This document shows, one piece after another, positions 1 through 8,261 of a stretch of 64,000 nt of DNA. The DNA comes from Spinactinospora alkalitolerans (GTDB lineage: Bacteria; Actinomycetota; Actinomycetes; Streptosporangiales; Streptosporangiaceae). A program made the translations under genes and the position numbers. How positions within the stretch are numbered: position 1 is the stretch's first letter; the number at the start of each line of letters is the position of its first letter. Under the pieces are notes generated by a model. It saw nothing but the letters and a program-made list of their open reading frames with translations. It was not told the DNA's origin and searched no databases. The stretch is from positions 2,914,001 to 2,978,000 of the forward strand of contig NZ_JACCCC010000001.1 in assembly GCF_013408795.1 (NCBI RefSeq), written 5' to 3'.

Positions 1-108
1 CGACCGGCCGAGCGGATCAACGGGTCGCGGAGGTTCTGGACGATGGCTGCGTTCGTCGACTTCATCGGCCCGCTCGCCTACTTCCTTCGTGGTCGCCGTC
101 GGCTCTGA
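1..108 (+). CDS. PLDc_N domain protein, C-terminal end (partial)
   Basis: The reading frame is open from base 1 and stops at TGA 106-108, giving the last 35 residues of a protein that begins outside the window. The tail contains 'FIGPLAYFLRGRRR', the typical end of the phospholipase-D-nuclease N-terminal (PLDc_N) membrane domain: the last part of a transmembrane hairpin, a conserved I/V-GP-xxY turn and a basic cytoplasmic end. Small PLDc_N proteins are predicted membrane proteins of unknown role. The match rests on a short motif only, so the family call is moderate. Confidence 0.5.
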   Translation, partial: RPAERINGSRRFWTMAAFVDFIGPLAYFLRGRRRL

Positions 109-166
109 GCACGGGGACGTCGAAGAAGGCCCCGGGCATCTGAGCGCCCGCCGGAGCCGCTGCCTT

Positions 167-1291
167 TCAGACCGCCGCAGCGCGGTCGGGACGAAACGGC
201 GTCAGGTCGGTCTCGGAGGCGTTTCCCATCGCCAGCTCTGCGGCGACCATCCCCTGGTAGGGGCCGTAGGTGAGCCCTTCGGCGCCCAGGCCGGTGGCCA
301 CGACGACGCCGGGCAGCGACTCGATGCCGCCCAGGAGCTGCAGGCCGTCGCGACCGGCCGGCCGGAACCCGACGCGGGTCTCGACCACGGTCGCCTCGGC
401 CAGGCCCGGGGCCGTCTCCAGCGCCTCGGAGAGGACGTGGTGCAGCCCGCCGCCGGTCACCCGGTGGTCGAATCCGGCCTCCGGTTCCCTGGTCGCACCG
501 ACGACGACCCGGTTCGGCGCGAACGTGACCATGTAGTGGCCGCGGTCGCCGACGCGCACGATCGGCCAGTCGGCGGTGCCGCGGCCGGGCATCGCGAGAT
601 GCAGGATCTGGCCGCGCACGGGGTGGACCGGCAGTTCGACGCCGAAGGGCCGCAGCAGCTCGGCCGACCACGCGCCTGCGGCGACCACCACGGCGTCGGC
701 CCTCAGTTCCTCGGCGCCCACCCGCACGCCGATCACACGGGTGCCGTCGCCGATGAGTTCGGCGTCGCCCCTGCGCCGGCGCAGGGCGCGCTCCTCCGCG
801 GCGTGCAGCAGAGCGGCGCGCGCCTGCCGCCCGTTCAGCCGGGCCATTCCGGCGACCATTACTCCTGAGTAGTCTTCGCGCAGCACCGGGAACCGCCGTG
901 CGGGCCCGCCCCTTTCGAGGCGGGTGACCTCGCCGATCCCCTCGTAGCCGGGCTGGGCGGCCAGCCGCAGCAGCGCCTCACGGTCGCCGTCGGCCGCGGC
1001 GTCGTCGGTGCTCACCGATATCCCGCCCACGACCTCGTATCCGGTGGGATCCTGCCCGTCGTCGGCGAGTTCGGCCATGAGCGCCGGGTAGTGCGCGGCG
1101 GCCTTGAGCCGGAAGTCGCGCACCTCCGCGGCCATTCCGGGGAAGGGCCACGGGAAGATCACGCCGGCCCCGGCCGCCGTCGCCTGGCCGCGGTCGGCCC
1201 GGTCGACCAGGGTGGTGGAGACCCCGCAGCGGGTCAGGTGGTAAGCCGCACCGGCTCCGACGATTCCCCCGCCGATCACGATCACGCGCAT
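167..1291 (-). CDS. FAD-dependent oxidoreductase (DAO / glycine-oxidase-like)
   Basis: A 374-residue flavoprotein of the D-amino-acid-oxidase fold, expected to oxidise an amine or amino acid with FAD and O2 in the cytoplasm. The N-terminus starts directly with the dinucleotide-binding motif 'VIVIGGGIVGAGAAYHL', and the C-terminal half has 'VRVGFRPAGRDGLQLLGG' and 'GLGAEGLTYGP', the second FAD-binding region of the family. ATG 1291 is preferred to upstream in-frame codons because the Rossmann motif begins 2 residues later and a GGGTGGG ribosome site lies just before it. It stands alone between a forward PLDc_N gene and a 500-bp spacer. The substrate cannot be told from sequence; thiazole-synthesis ThiO is unlikely without thi neighbours. 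Confidence 0.8.
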   Translation of the reverse strand: MRVIVIGGGIVGAGAAYHLTRCGVSTTLVDRADRGQATAAGAGVIFPWPFPGMAAEVRDFRLKAAAHYPALMAELADDGQDPTGYEVVGGISVSTDDAAADGDREALLRLAAQPGYEGIGEVTRLERGGPARRFPVLREDYSGVMVAGMARLNGRQARAALLHAAEERALRRRRGDAELIGDGTRVIGVRVGAEELRADAVVVAAGAWSAELLRPFGVELPVHPVRGQILHLAMPGRGTADWPIVRVGDRGHYMVTFAPNRVVVGATREPEAGFDHRVTGGGLHHVLSEALETAPGLAEATVVETRVGFRPAGRDGLQLLGGIESLPGVVVATGLGAEGLTYGPYQGMVAAELAMGNASETDLTPFRPDRAAAV

Positions 1292-1794
1292 GGGCCCACC
1301 CTGCCAAACAGCCGGTGCCCGCGCCAGTTCCTCGAACACTCCCCGACTCCGGGCCGGATCGGCCACGCCCCTCCACCGGCGAGCAGCGCCCAGAGCGGCG
1401 GCCCGACACGCTGGAAGCGGCCGGGGGCCGCCGAATCTTCCGCCGGATATCCGGGAACGGCCCTCGCGGAGCCGACCGCGGAAGGCAGGACGACCGTCTT
1501 CCGGGGGTCACCGGTCTCCCCTGGATCGTTGATGGGGGAAGGCCGGGACTGTTTCCAGGTCTTGGCCGGGCCCGTGCGGACCTGGTGGGGCTGTTGTCAG
1601 CGCGCTGACGGCAGCCTTTCCACGTCATGCGGTGGTGAACGAAAGGACTGCGACCACAGCCTTCCAACTCCCATCAGCGTCTGGTGTGTACCTTGGGAGG
1701 GGTTCGGAATTCGGCGTCGTTCCCCGGCCGAGGGGCTCTTTGGTTTCACGCCCGCAGGAATTGCTCGCGACCGACCGACCAGAATTGCACAGCG
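1292..1794. other. Gene-free spacer with one dispersed repeat copy
   Basis: No protein-coding frame with a recognisable domain was found between the divergent starts of the oxidase gene and the membrane-protein gene. Bases 1600-1657 are one copy (minus orientation) of a repeat whose other copy is at 56986-57041; the two share an identical 19-nt core 'AAGGCTGCCGTCAGCGCGC'. The promoters of both flanking genes must lie here, but no convincing -35/-10 pair stands out. Confidence 0.5.
1600..1657 (-). repeat. Dispersed repeat, copy A
   Basis: Read on the minus strand this stretch begins GTGGTCGCA and ends with the 19-nt core AAGGCTGCCGTCAGCGCGC. Copy B at 56986-57041 (plus strand) has the same core and the same flanking CACCAC and ATGACG blocks, with a 2-nt length difference. 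It is non-coding in both places. Confidence 0.55.
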
Positions 1795-2727
1795 ATGACC
1801 ACCCCGCCTCCTCTGCCCTCCACTTCCGACTCCTCTGCCTCGGAACTCCGGCCTCCCGGCCGCCCACCGGCGCCACCGCGCCGGTGGGCGGCCGCGGCGC
1901 TGCTCGGCGGCGCCGCAGCGGTGGCGCTGCCTGCGGCGGTGCTGTTCTTCTCCGCGCTGGAGTCCCTGCTCTTCTGGGACGGGCACCTAGGCCCGTCCCG
2001 CAACGTCCTCGCAGTCGAGGTTGTGGGCGGACTCCTGGTCCTGACAGGGCTGTGGGCGGTGTGCGGGCGGGTGCTGCGCCGCCTCGGCGGGGTCGGCGGG
2101 TTGCGGTGGCCGAGCGGTGTCCCATGGTGGGGCCATGCGGCCCTCGTCGTGCTCTCCGGCGCGTTGATCTGCGCGGCCGCGGTCACACTCCGTCGGCGCC
2201 GGGTGGCGGGGGCGGCCGCGGCCGCGGTGGCCGTCATGGCGCTCGCCTCGGGTGCGGCGGCCGATGTGCTTTCGGCACGGGCCGAGCTGCGCGCCGAGTT
2301 CGACCGGTACACCGCCATTCCGGTCATGCAGCACTCGGATTGGGAGCCGGTGGGTGTCGAGCCGCGTCCGGACCAGGGCGAGGTGGTGGTGGAGTACCGC
2401 CACGTGCGGAACGCCGACGCGGTGCCGGCGTTCCTCTACGCCCACCGCCCGAAGGAGTCCGACGGGCGGCAGCGGGATGAGGACTGCCCCGGGGGCACCG
2501 AGGACTGCGTGGGGGTCGAACGCGGTGATTTCACCGTCATGTTCCGCGACTCCTATGGCCCGACCCTCTACATGGACCTTGATGCGCAGACCCGTGTCCA
2601 CCTCGCCTGGCACACCGATTCCGAGGAGGAGCTGGTCGCGCTCGCCGAGCACGTCAGGCCCGCCACCACCGCCGAGCGCGCCGAATTGCGAGACATGGTC
2701 GGTCGACTCGGACCCGGCGGGTCCTGA
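1795..2727 (+). CDS. Hypothetical membrane protein
   Basis: A 310-residue protein. Residues about 25-130 hold a proline-rich cytosolic start and three or four hydrophobic helices ('[19 protein letters not shown]', '[16 protein letters not shown]', '[16 protein letters not shown]', '[15 protein letters not shown]'). The remaining 180 residues are soluble, rich in acidic residues, with one Cys pair ('DCPGGTEDC') suited to an extracytoplasmic disulfide. No known catalytic motif was recognised. The ATG at 1795 is used because the residues before it are low-complexity and the first hydrophobic helix starts about 30 residues in. soxR follows 71 bp downstream but has its own promoter-like element. 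Confidence 0.6.
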   Translation: MTTPPPLPSTSDSSASELRPPGRPPAPPRRWAAAALLGGAAAVALPAAVLFFSALESLLFWDGHLGPSRNVLAVEVVGGLLVLTGLWAVCGRVLRRLGGVGGLRWPSGVPWWGHAALVVLSGALICAAAVTLRRRRVAGAAAAAVAVMALASGAAADVLSARAELRAEFDRYTAIPVMQHSDWEPVGVEPRPDQGEVVVEYRHVRNADAVPAFLYAHRPKESDGRQRDEDCPGGTEDCVGVERGDFTVMFRDSYGPTLYMDLDAQTRVHLAWHTDSEEELVALAEHVRPATTAERAELRDMVGRLGPGGS

Positions 2728-2759
2728 TCCGGCCGACCGGCAGCGCCTCCGGGGCGGGG

Positions 2760-2791
2760 AACCTGAACTATGATCGAGGTTGCTTTAGAAT
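2760..2791 (+). promoter_or_regulatory. SoxR-box-like dyad and -10 element before soxR
   Basis: AACCT at 2760-2764 and AGGTT at 2777-2781 form an inverted repeat. The inner 18 bp CCTGAACTATGATCGAGG have the length and outer CCT/AGG of the classical SoxR operator. TAGAAT at 2786-2791 fits a -10 box and lies exactly 7 nt before GTG 2799, suggesting a leaderless transcript. This fits SoxR controlling its own gene. Confidence 0.5.
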
Positions 2792-2798
2792 CGGCCGC

Positions 2799-3323
2799 GT
2801 GGCACAGATGTCGTGGAAGACCAGGGAACTCACGGTCGGTCAGCTCGCCGCCCGCAGCGGCGTGGCGGTCTCGGCGCTGCACTTCTATGAGCGCCAAGGG
2901 CTGCTCCGCAGTCGGCGGACGGCCGGCAACCAGCGCCGCTACACCCGGGACACGCTGCGTCGGGTCGCGTTCATCCGCGTCTCGCAGCGCGTCGGCATCC
3001 CCTTGAGCGCGATCAGGGAGGCGTTGGCCCGGCTGCCCGAGGAGCGCACGCCCACCCGGGAGGACTGGGCGCGGCTGTCGGCGATGTGGCGCAGCGAGCT
3101 CGACGACCGCATCCTCCAGTTGCAGCGGCTGCGCGACGACCTGACCGGCTGCATCGGCTGCGGCTGCCTGTCCCTGAGCGACTGCGTGCTGTCCAACCCG
3201 CACGACGTGCTCGGCGAGGAGGGCCCGGGGGCGCGCCGCCTGCTCGTCGACTGCGTCCGGTCCTGCGCCGAGGATCCGGTCGCCGACTCCTCCTCGGCCC
3301 GCGACTCCGCCGGCGACGGCTAG
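2799..3323 (+). CDS. soxR: Redox-sensing MerR-family regulator SoxR
   Basis: A 174-residue MerR-family activator. The N-terminal winged helix ('[20 protein letters not shown]') recognises DNA, a long helix follows for dimerisation, and residues 118-129 carry the C-x2-C-x-C-x5-C cluster ('[12 protein letters not shown]') that binds the [2Fe-2S] centre of SoxR. All four cysteines are present, so it should sense redox-cycling compounds or superoxide. The GTG at 2799 is supported by a TAGAAT box 7 nt upstream, as in leaderless genes. No soxS exists in actinobacteria; targets are usually oxidoreductases and pumps. Its stop codon overlaps the stop of the convergent tetR gene by 4 bp. Confidence 0.93.
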   Translation: MAQMSWKTRELTVGQLAARSGVAVSALHFYERQGLLRSRRTAGNQRRYTRDTLRRVAFIRVSQRVGIPLSAIREALARLPEERTPTREDWARLSAMWRSELDDRILQLQRLRDDLTGCIGCGCLSLSDCVLSNPHDVLGEEGPGARRLLVDCVRSCAEDPVADSSSARDSAGDG

Positions 3324-4099
3324 CGCGGCGTCCCGCCGGGGTCGGCGGAGGGGGTGGAGGGGGTGACGAAGTCGCGGATGAGGCCCTCGACGTCGCGCAC
3401 GATGGGGCGCAGGATCCGGTAGCGGGAGAGCGAGACCAGCCGCGCCACCAGCGGAGTGCAGCGCCGCACGAACCGGCGGCTGCGCTCGCAGCCGGGCGTG
3501 CGGTCGAAGACCCAGAACATGACGACGCCCATTTGCAGCAGCCAGAGGAGCTCGGGCAGCAGCTCGGCCAGCTCGTCGTCGATCTTGAGGCCCGAGCCCG
3601 TCAGCACCTCCCGGTAGAGCGAGACCGCGGTGGCGCGCGCGGGGCGCGACTCCTCCGAGAGAGGGCTGAGCGGACTGCTGGGGTCGGCCGCGTTGCGGAA
3701 GAACTGGGTGGCGAACCCGTGGTAGGGCTCAGCGGTGTCCAGCCACGTCGTCAGGGCGGTGCCGAGTCGCTCGCCGAAGTCCCGCCTCCCGGCGAGGGCC
3801 GGGGTGGCCCTCGCGCTGTGCTCGCGGGTGATCCGGTCGTAGAAGCCCTGGATCAGGTGCTCCTTGGAGCCGAAGTAGTAGTAGGCGTTGCCGACCGAGA
3901 CGCCGGCCTCCTTGGCGATGGCCCGCATCGTGGTGCGGTCGTACCCGCGCTCCTGGAAGAGCCGCATCGCGGTCTCCAGGATGAGCGCGCGGGTCTGCTC
4001 GCTCTTGGCCGACCCGGCGCTCCGCGCCCGTCTCCCGCCGCCCTCCCCTGCCGGGGCGGCGTCGGCGGGGGCGTCGTCGGTCGGCGCTGCGCTGTCCAC
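3320..4099 (-). CDS. TetR-family regulator
   Basis: A 259-residue one-component repressor. After a 30-residue Ala/Gly-rich lead, residues about 33-80 form the TetR helix-turn-helix ('[20 protein letters not shown]', '[15 protein letters not shown]'); the rest is the helical ligand and dimer domain, with hydrophobic '[20 protein letters not shown]'. Start is GTG 4099, 9 nt after the DCC-family gene, making it the third gene of an operon. The two TTGAAC/GTTCAA dyads before the first gene (5048-5107) have the form of TetR operators, so autoregulation of the operon is the simplest reading. The ligand is unknown. Confidence 0.85.
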   Translation of the reverse strand: MDSAAPTDDAPADAAPAGEGGGRRARSAGSAKSEQTRALILETAMRLFQERGYDRTTMRAIAKEAGVSVGNAYYYFGSKEHLIQGFYDRITREHSARATPALAGRRDFGERLGTALTTWLDTAEPYHGFATQFFRNAADPSSPLSPLSEESRPARATAVSLYREVLTGSGLKIDDELAELLPELLWLLQMGVVMFWVFDRTPGCERSRRFVRRCTPLVARLVSLSRYRILRPIVRDVEGLIRDFVTPSTPSADPGGTPR

Positions 4100-4108
4100 G
4101 CCCCCACC

Positions 4109-4609
4109 CTAGTCGGGCACGGGGCAGCGGTCGTCGCAGCCGTCGGAGGGCGGCCGGTCCTCCTCGTCCCGCGGGCGCGGGCCGAAGTCCTCCTCCCCGT
4201 CCGGTCCCGGTCGGCCCGGTGAACGGGTGGCCTTGCGGTATCCCGACGCGGCCAGCAGCGCGCCCCGGGCCAGCCGCGCCCCGGAGGGCGTGCAGAAGCG
4301 GTCGGCCATGGGCCGGTAGCCGGCGAGCGCCCACAGGCAGACGACGAAGGCGCGGGCGTCGGTCCAGACCTGCCCGCTGTCGCCGATCACGGTGATCTCG
4401 CGCAGCGTCGCGGAGTGGTCGAGGTGCGGATAGCGGATCGCGGCCTCGGCCGAGCCGGCCGGGACGAAATCCAACGGCACCAGTCGCGGCTGCCGGCCGA
4501 GCCAGCCGCGCAGGTGGCGGCAGAGCGGGCAGTCGGCGTCGTAGAGGACGACCAGCCCGCGCACCGGGGGCGCGGCGGCCCGGCTTCGCGCGGGGGTGGT
4601 CGCGGCCAT
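4109..4609 (-). CDS. DCC-family thiol-disulfide oxidoreductase (DUF393)
   Basis: A 166-residue protein with the DCC signature near the N-terminus: 'VVLYDADCPLCRHL' (D-x-D-C-x2-C), which gives the family its name and forms a thioredoxin-like redox pair. The following 'PLDFVPAGSAEA' and 'DARAFVVCLWALAGYRPMA' match the conserved body of DUF393. The last 40 residues are Pro/Asp/Arg-rich and likely disordered. A strong AGGTGATCC site precedes ATG 4609, only 5 nt after the membrane-protein gene. DCC proteins often accompany membrane oxidoreductases; here the partner would be the neighbouring four-helix membrane protein. Confidence 0.85.
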   Translation of the reverse strand: MAATTPARSRAAAPPVRGLVVLYDADCPLCRHLRGWLGRQPRLVPLDFVPAGSAEAAIRYPHLDHSATLREITVIGDSGQVWTDARAFVVCLWALAGYRPMADRFCTPSGARLARGALLAASGYRKATRSPGRPGPDGEEDFGPRPRDEEDRPPSDGCDDRCPVPD

Positions 4610-4614
4610 CGGGA

Positions 4615-5037
4615 TCACCTCTGCTCTCGGGTCTGGGGGACGGCCGGCTCGGTCCACCCCGCCGGGGGCACCGGTGGGTGCTCCTCCCGGTCCAGGACCG
4701 CGCGGCGGCGCACCCTGCTCAGCGTGTACATGTTGGCGAAGTGCAGGATGCCGAGGACGAGCAGGACCGTGCCGATCTTCGCCGAGAGGGCGTCGAAGAT
4801 CCCGCGGACAACGGTGATGTCGACCCCGAGCCGCATGTGGAAGGCGATGAAGCCCAGGTTCACCAGGTAGAAGCCGACGACCAGCAGGTGGTTGACGGAC
4901 ATGGCGAACTCCTCGTTGCCCTTGAACACCTCGGCGAGGAAGATCCTGCCGTTCCGGCTGAGTGTGCGCGCCACCCAGACGGTGAGTCCGATGCTGATCA
5001 GCAGGTAGGTGGCGTAGGTGACGACGGCGAAGTCCAT
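4615..5037 (-). CDS. Small membrane protein, first gene of the DCC operon
   Basis: A 140-residue protein with about four hydrophobic segments ('VVTYATYLLISIGLTVWVA', 'VNHLLVVGFYLVNLGFIAF', 'IGTVLLVLGILHFANMY') and a charged, proline-rich cytosolic tail. No known family was recognised with certainty. ATG 5037 is chosen over an upstream in-frame ATG (5061) because AGAGGAAAC sits before it and the upstream codon lies inside an operator dyad. Operon order is this gene, DCC protein, TetR; gaps are 5 and 9 nt. It may supply a membrane redox or transport step for the DCC protein, which is inference from position. Confidence 0.7.
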   Translation of the reverse strand: MDFAVVTYATYLLISIGLTVWVARTLSRNGRIFLAEVFKGNEEFAMSVNHLLVVGFYLVNLGFIAFHMRLGVDITVVRGIFDALSAKIGTVLLVLGILHFANMYTLSRVRRRAVLDREEHPPVPPAGWTEPAVPQTREQR

Positions 5038-5047
5038 GTTTCCTCTT

Positions 5048-5107
5048 TTGAACGTGTTCAAATCTAATGTCGACCACGACTCTAAACCTGTTTTTGAACG
5101 CGTTCAA
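5048..5107. promoter_or_regulatory. Two TetR-type operator dyads
   Basis: TTGAACGTGTTCAA (5048-5061) and the perfect palindrome TTGAACGCGTTCAA (5094-5107) share half-sites TTGAAC/GTTCAA and lie 46 bp apart centre to centre, just upstream of the membrane-protein/DCC/tetR operon. The nearer dyad ends 11 nt before the start codon, where a bound repressor would block transcription. Confidence 0.7.
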
Positions 5108-5194
5108 GAGGGTGGGCGGGAGCACTCCGCCGTCGACGCGGCCCTGCGCGAACCACGGCCACGTCCGCATCGGCGACGCGCCGCCGAAAACGGG

Positions 5195-5243
5195 GCGGCG
5201 GGCCGAAACTCATCGGCCCGACCGATGAGTTTCGGCCCGCCGC
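5195..5243. repeat. 22-bp perfect inverted repeat with 5-nt loop
   Basis: The arms 5195-5216 and 5222-5243 are exact reverse complements around the loop CCCGA. It lies between divergent genes (operon start at 5037, hydrolase start at 5304), so it ends no gene. It would form a very stable hairpin in a transcript toward the hydrolase; alternatives are a palindromic operator or a REP-like repeat. Confidence 0.8.
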
Positions 5244-5303
5244 GCGGTCTACACGGTCGACACCGCGCACGTCGGGACGCGCGAACGAGTCGGAGGAAAC
5301 CGT

Positions 5304-6116
5304 ATGCACACAGTGACGTCGAACGACGGTACGACCATCGCCTACGACCGGTTCGGCGACGGGCCGCCGGTCGTCTACGTGGGCGGCGCGTTCTGCGACC
5401 GGTCGACGGGCGCGCCGCTGGCCGAACTGCTGGCACCGCGCTTCACCGTCTACTCCTACGACCGCCGCGGCCGCGGCGCGAGCGGGGACACGGCGCCGTA
5501 CACGGTCCGGCGGGAGGTGGAGGACCTGGAAGCCGTCATCGCCGCGGCCGGCGGATCGGCGTCGGTGTTCGGCATCTCCTCCGGCGCCGCCCTCGCCCTC
5601 GAAGCCGCGGCCCAGGGCGCGGCCGTCACCCGGCTGGCGATCTACGAGGCGCCCTTCACGCCCGATGGCGATCACGCCCAACTGCGGCAGGCGAAGGAGG
5701 ACGGGGCGCGGCTCACCGAACTGCTGTCGGCGGGCCGCCGCGCCGACGCGGTCGAGTTCTTCATGACGGGTGCGGGAGTCTCCGCGGAGGACATCGCTCA
5801 GATGCGGGGCGCGCCGATGTGGTCGGCGCTGGAGCAGATGGCGCCCACGCTCGCCTACGACTACGCGGTCATGGGCATCAGCAGCAGCGGAGGCGCGATA
5901 CCGACCGAACGGGTGGCGGGCATCGCTGTGCCGACGCTCGTGCTGGACGGCGGCGCCGGTCTCGCGTGGATGCAGGAGGCCGCGGAGACGGTCGCGAAGA
6001 CCCTGCCGCACGGTCGGTACCGCCGCCTGGAGGGGCAGACGCACGAGGTGGACCCCGAGGTCCTGGCCCCCGTGCTGGAGGAGTTCTTCGCCGCCGCTGC
6101 GGAGGGGACGCGGTAG
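5304..6116 (+). CDS. Alpha/beta hydrolase
   Basis: A 270-residue alpha/beta-hydrolase-fold protein. The oxyanion region 'VVYVGGAFCDRSTG', the strand-3 'YSYDRRGRGAS', the nucleophile elbow 'GISSGAAL' (Ser92 in G-x-S-x-G), and the C-terminal 'GQTHEVDPEVL' with the catalytic His are all visible; the acid is probably the Asp of 'LVLDGGAG'. Start ATG 5304 has GGAGGAAACC upstream. The family covers esterases, lactonases and haloperoxidase-like enzymes acting on small molecules in the cytoplasm; the substrate cannot be assigned. A large inverted repeat lies 60 nt before the start and a bidirectional hairpin after the stop. Confidence 0.85.
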   Translation: MHTVTSNDGTTIAYDRFGDGPPVVYVGGAFCDRSTGAPLAELLAPRFTVYSYDRRGRGASGDTAPYTVRREVEDLEAVIAAAGGSASVFGISSGAALALEAAAQGAAVTRLAIYEAPFTPDGDHAQLRQAKEDGARLTELLSAGRRADAVEFFMTGAGVSAEDIAQMRGAPMWSALEQMAPTLAYDYAVMGISSSGGAIPTERVAGIAVPTLVLDGGAGLAWMQEAAETVAKTLPHGRYRRLEGQTHEVDPEVLAPVLEEFFAAAAEGTR

Positions 6117-6182
6117 CCGGGCGCCGCCGGAGGTCGTCGAACGGGTCACCGGCATGCTGCCGGAGTCCTGAGGACCGCGGGC

Positions 6183-6217
6183 CCGGCTCTTTTCGGGAGG
6201 TCCTCTAAAAGAGCCGG
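6183..6217. terminator. Bidirectional hairpin terminator
   Basis: CCGGCTCTTTT (6183-6193) pairs with AAAAGAGCCGG (6207-6217) between the convergent hydrolase and ogt genes. The T and A runs at the loop side are unusual but the position and the 11-bp stem fit a shared terminator; the right arm covers the last codons of ogt. Confidence 0.55.
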
Positions 6218-6699
6218 ACCTCGGCCGGGGCCTCGAGGTCGAGCAGGTAGCGCTTGCGCGCCAGGCCCCCGGCGTAGCCGGTCAGGGAGCCGTCGCTGCC
6301 GACGACCCGGTGGCAGGGCACGATGACGCACAGCGGGTTGCGGCCGTTGGCCGTGCCGACGGCCCTGGTCACCGAGTGGTCCCCGCCGCCGAGCGCCTCG
6401 GCCAGTTGGGCGTAGCTGCGGGTCCGGCCGTAGGGGATGGCGGCCACCAGGTCCCAGACGCGGCGCTGGAAGGCGGTGCCCCGCGGCGCGGTGTCGAGGG
6501 TGAAGGCGGTGCGGGTTCCGGCGAAGTACTCCGCGAGCTGCTCCTCGGCCCGCTCGAACCCGGTGGGCGCGCGCTCGCCGAAGGTCGCGGGGTCGGGCAT
6601 GCGGGCGTGGTCCCGCATGTACAGGCCGTCGAGGACTCCGTCGGTGGCCACCAGGGTCAGCGCCCCGACCGGCGAGTCGATGATCGTGTGGGTCCTCAT
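6205..6699 (-). CDS. ogt: Methylated-DNA--protein-cysteine methyltransferase
   Basis: A 164-residue suicide DNA-repair protein that removes the methyl group from O6-methylguanine. The acceptor motif 'VIVPCHRVV' puts the reactive cysteine at residue 129; the preceding DNA-binding helix 'GRTRSYAQLAEALG' and the 'TAFQRRVWDLVAAIPYG' wing are intact. The N-terminal domain is the short Ogt-like fold without Ada's zinc domain. A strong GAGGAGGGGG ribosome site precedes ATG 6699. It is monocistronic and convergent with the hydrolase gene; no Ada regulator is nearby. Confidence 0.95.
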   Translation of the reverse strand: MRTHTIIDSPVGALTLVATDGVLDGLYMRDHARMPDPATFGERAPTGFERAEEQLAEYFAGTRTAFTLDTAPRGTAFQRRVWDLVAAIPYGRTRSYAQLAEALGGGDHSVTRAVGTANGRNPLCVIVPCHRVVGSDGSLTGYAGGLARKRYLLDLEAPAEVRLF

Positions 6700-6981
6700 G
6701 CGGTCCCCCTCCTCGTCTCAGTGGCCGCTGCGCCCCGCCCCGAGCACGGGCGCGGTTGGACCGGTGCGCTCCAGCCGATCGCTCTCACACCGGGTAGACG
6801 ACGGCCGGCGCCGTTTCGTGAGATCGGGCGCCGCGGTTGCCGGAGGCATCGGGGCTGCACGCCGGCCCGGTCCTGCGCCCGCACTCACCGGAGCCGGGAG
6901 CCGGAACCGAGGCCGTCGACGCGGTCCGCTGGCAGGGGCTACGAGGTTGGCCGGAATCCGGCGGTCGGCTAGGTTGTCGCC

Positions 6982-7932
6982 ATGCACACCGTCGCCGTTC
7001 TCGCCATGGACAAGGTCGTGCCCTTCGACCTCTCGACCCCGATCGAGGTGTTCGGGCGCACCCGCCTGCCCGGCGGGCGCGCCGCCTACCAGGTTCTGAT
7101 CTGCGCGGCGGAGGAGGAGGTCGACGCGGGGACCTTCACGCTGCGCGCCCCCTGGGGACTGGAGGCCCTGGCCAGGGCCGACACCGTCGTCCTGCCCGGC
7201 ACCGCCGACCCGGCCGCCGGCGTCTCCGCCGAGGTGCTCGACGCGGTGCGCGCGGCGGCCGCCGACGGCACCCGGATCGCCTCCATCTGCGTCGGCGCCT
7301 TCGTCCTCGCGGCCACCGGCCTGCTCGACGGGCTGCGTGCCACGACGCACTGGGCCGCAACGCCGGAGCTGGCCAGGCGCCACCCCGCGGTCGAGGTCGA
7401 CCCGGACGTCCTGTTCGTCGACAACGGCCAGTTCCTGACCTCGGCCGGCGCCGCAGCGGGCATGGACCTGTGCCTGCACATGGTCCGCCGGGACCACGGT
7501 TCGGCGGTGGCCGCCGACGCCGCCCGCATCGCGGTGATGCCGCTGGAGCGCGACGGCGGGCAGGCCCAGTTCATCGCGCACGAGCCGCCCGCGCCCGACG
7601 GGGCGTCGCTGGAGCCCCTCCTCCGCTGGATGGAGGAGAACGCCCACCGCGAGCTCACCCTGGACGACATCGCCCGGCACGGCGCGGTGAGCACCAGGAC
7701 CCTCGGCAGGCGCTTCCGCGAGCAGACCGGCACCACTCCCCTGCAGTGGCTGAACCGCGCCCGGCTGCGCCGGGCGCAGCACCTGCTGGAGACCACCGTC
7801 CACCCGGTCGAGCGGATCGCCGGACAGGTCGGGTTCGGGTCGGCCACCACCTTCCGCGACCGCTTCAAGCGGCTCGTCGGGACCAGCCCGCACGCCTACC
7901 GGCGCGCCTTCCAGGCGCCGGCGCCGGACTGA
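6982..7932 (+). CDS. GlxA-family AraC-type transcriptional regulator
   Basis: A 316-residue regulator with an N-terminal DJ-1/PfpI-like domain (residues about 1-175) and a C-terminal AraC double helix-turn-helix (about 215-310). The nucleophile-elbow position reads 'ASICVGAFVLAATGLLDG', as in GlxA proteins, where the cysteine is usually not catalytic. The AraC part has 'RELTLDDIARHGAVSTRTLG' and 'IAGQVGFGSATTFRDRFK'. It is an activator of unknown effector. A separate DJ-1/PfpI enzyme gene lies 0.9 kb downstream on the other strand; a functional link is possible but not shown. Confidence 0.88.
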   Translation: MHTVAVLAMDKVVPFDLSTPIEVFGRTRLPGGRAAYQVLICAAEEEVDAGTFTLRAPWGLEALARADTVVLPGTADPAAGVSAEVLDAVRAAAADGTRIASICVGAFVLAATGLLDGLRATTHWAATPELARRHPAVEVDPDVLFVDNGQFLTSAGAAAGMDLCLHMVRRDHGSAVAADAARIAVMPLERDGGQAQFIAHEPPAPDGASLEPLLRWMEENAHRELTLDDIARHGAVSTRTLGRRFREQTGTTPLQWLNRARLRRAQHLLETTVHPVERIAGQVGFGSATTFRDRFKRLVGTSPHAYRRAFQAPAPD

Positions 7933-7970
7933 GGGCCCGCCGCCCGGGGGGAAGGCGCGCCGCGCCGGGG

Positions 7971-8261
7971 TCAGCGGTCGGCGCCCGCTTCCGCGGAGCG
8001 CGGCCCGCGGTCGCGCACCAGCGCCCTCGTCGCCAGAAGACCGCCCACCCCGGGGACCCAGGCGCGGATCCTGGCCCCGACCGAGGCGCCCGGCACCAAC
8101 CAGGTGGCCGCGACGACCATGAGGTAGGCGCAGCCGTGCACGGGCCCGATGATCGAGGAGACGGGCGCCCAGTGCACGGTCAGGAGGTTGCCCAGGAGCA
8201 CCACGAGGGACAGCGCCTCGGCGGCGGAGGCGAGCCGCAGGAAGGGGAGGTCGCGCGGCAC
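7971..8261 (-). CDS. DUF3817 small integral membrane protein
   Basis: A 96-residue protein. The first 70 residues carry the DUF3817 pattern: 'LRLASAAEALSLVVLLG', then 'APVSSIIGPVHGCAYLMVV', with the conserved G-P-x-H-G turn between two membrane helices. The C-terminal tail is basic and acidic mixed. GTG 8261 falls inside the end of the upstream membrane-protein frame, implying translational coupling. Function of DUF3817 proteins is not known; they are small inner-membrane proteins. Confidence 0.75.
   Translation of the reverse strand: MPRDLPFLRLASAAEALSLVVLLGNLLTVHWAPVSSIIGPVHGCAYLMVVAATWLVPGASVGARIRAWVPGVGGLLATRALVRDRGPRSAEAGADR

Noticed and set aside
4109-5170. One 353-residue minus-strand protein
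   Set aside because: Its C-terminal 166 residues are the real DCC protein with its own ribosome site; the N-terminal part is the out-of-frame shadow of the membrane-protein gene.
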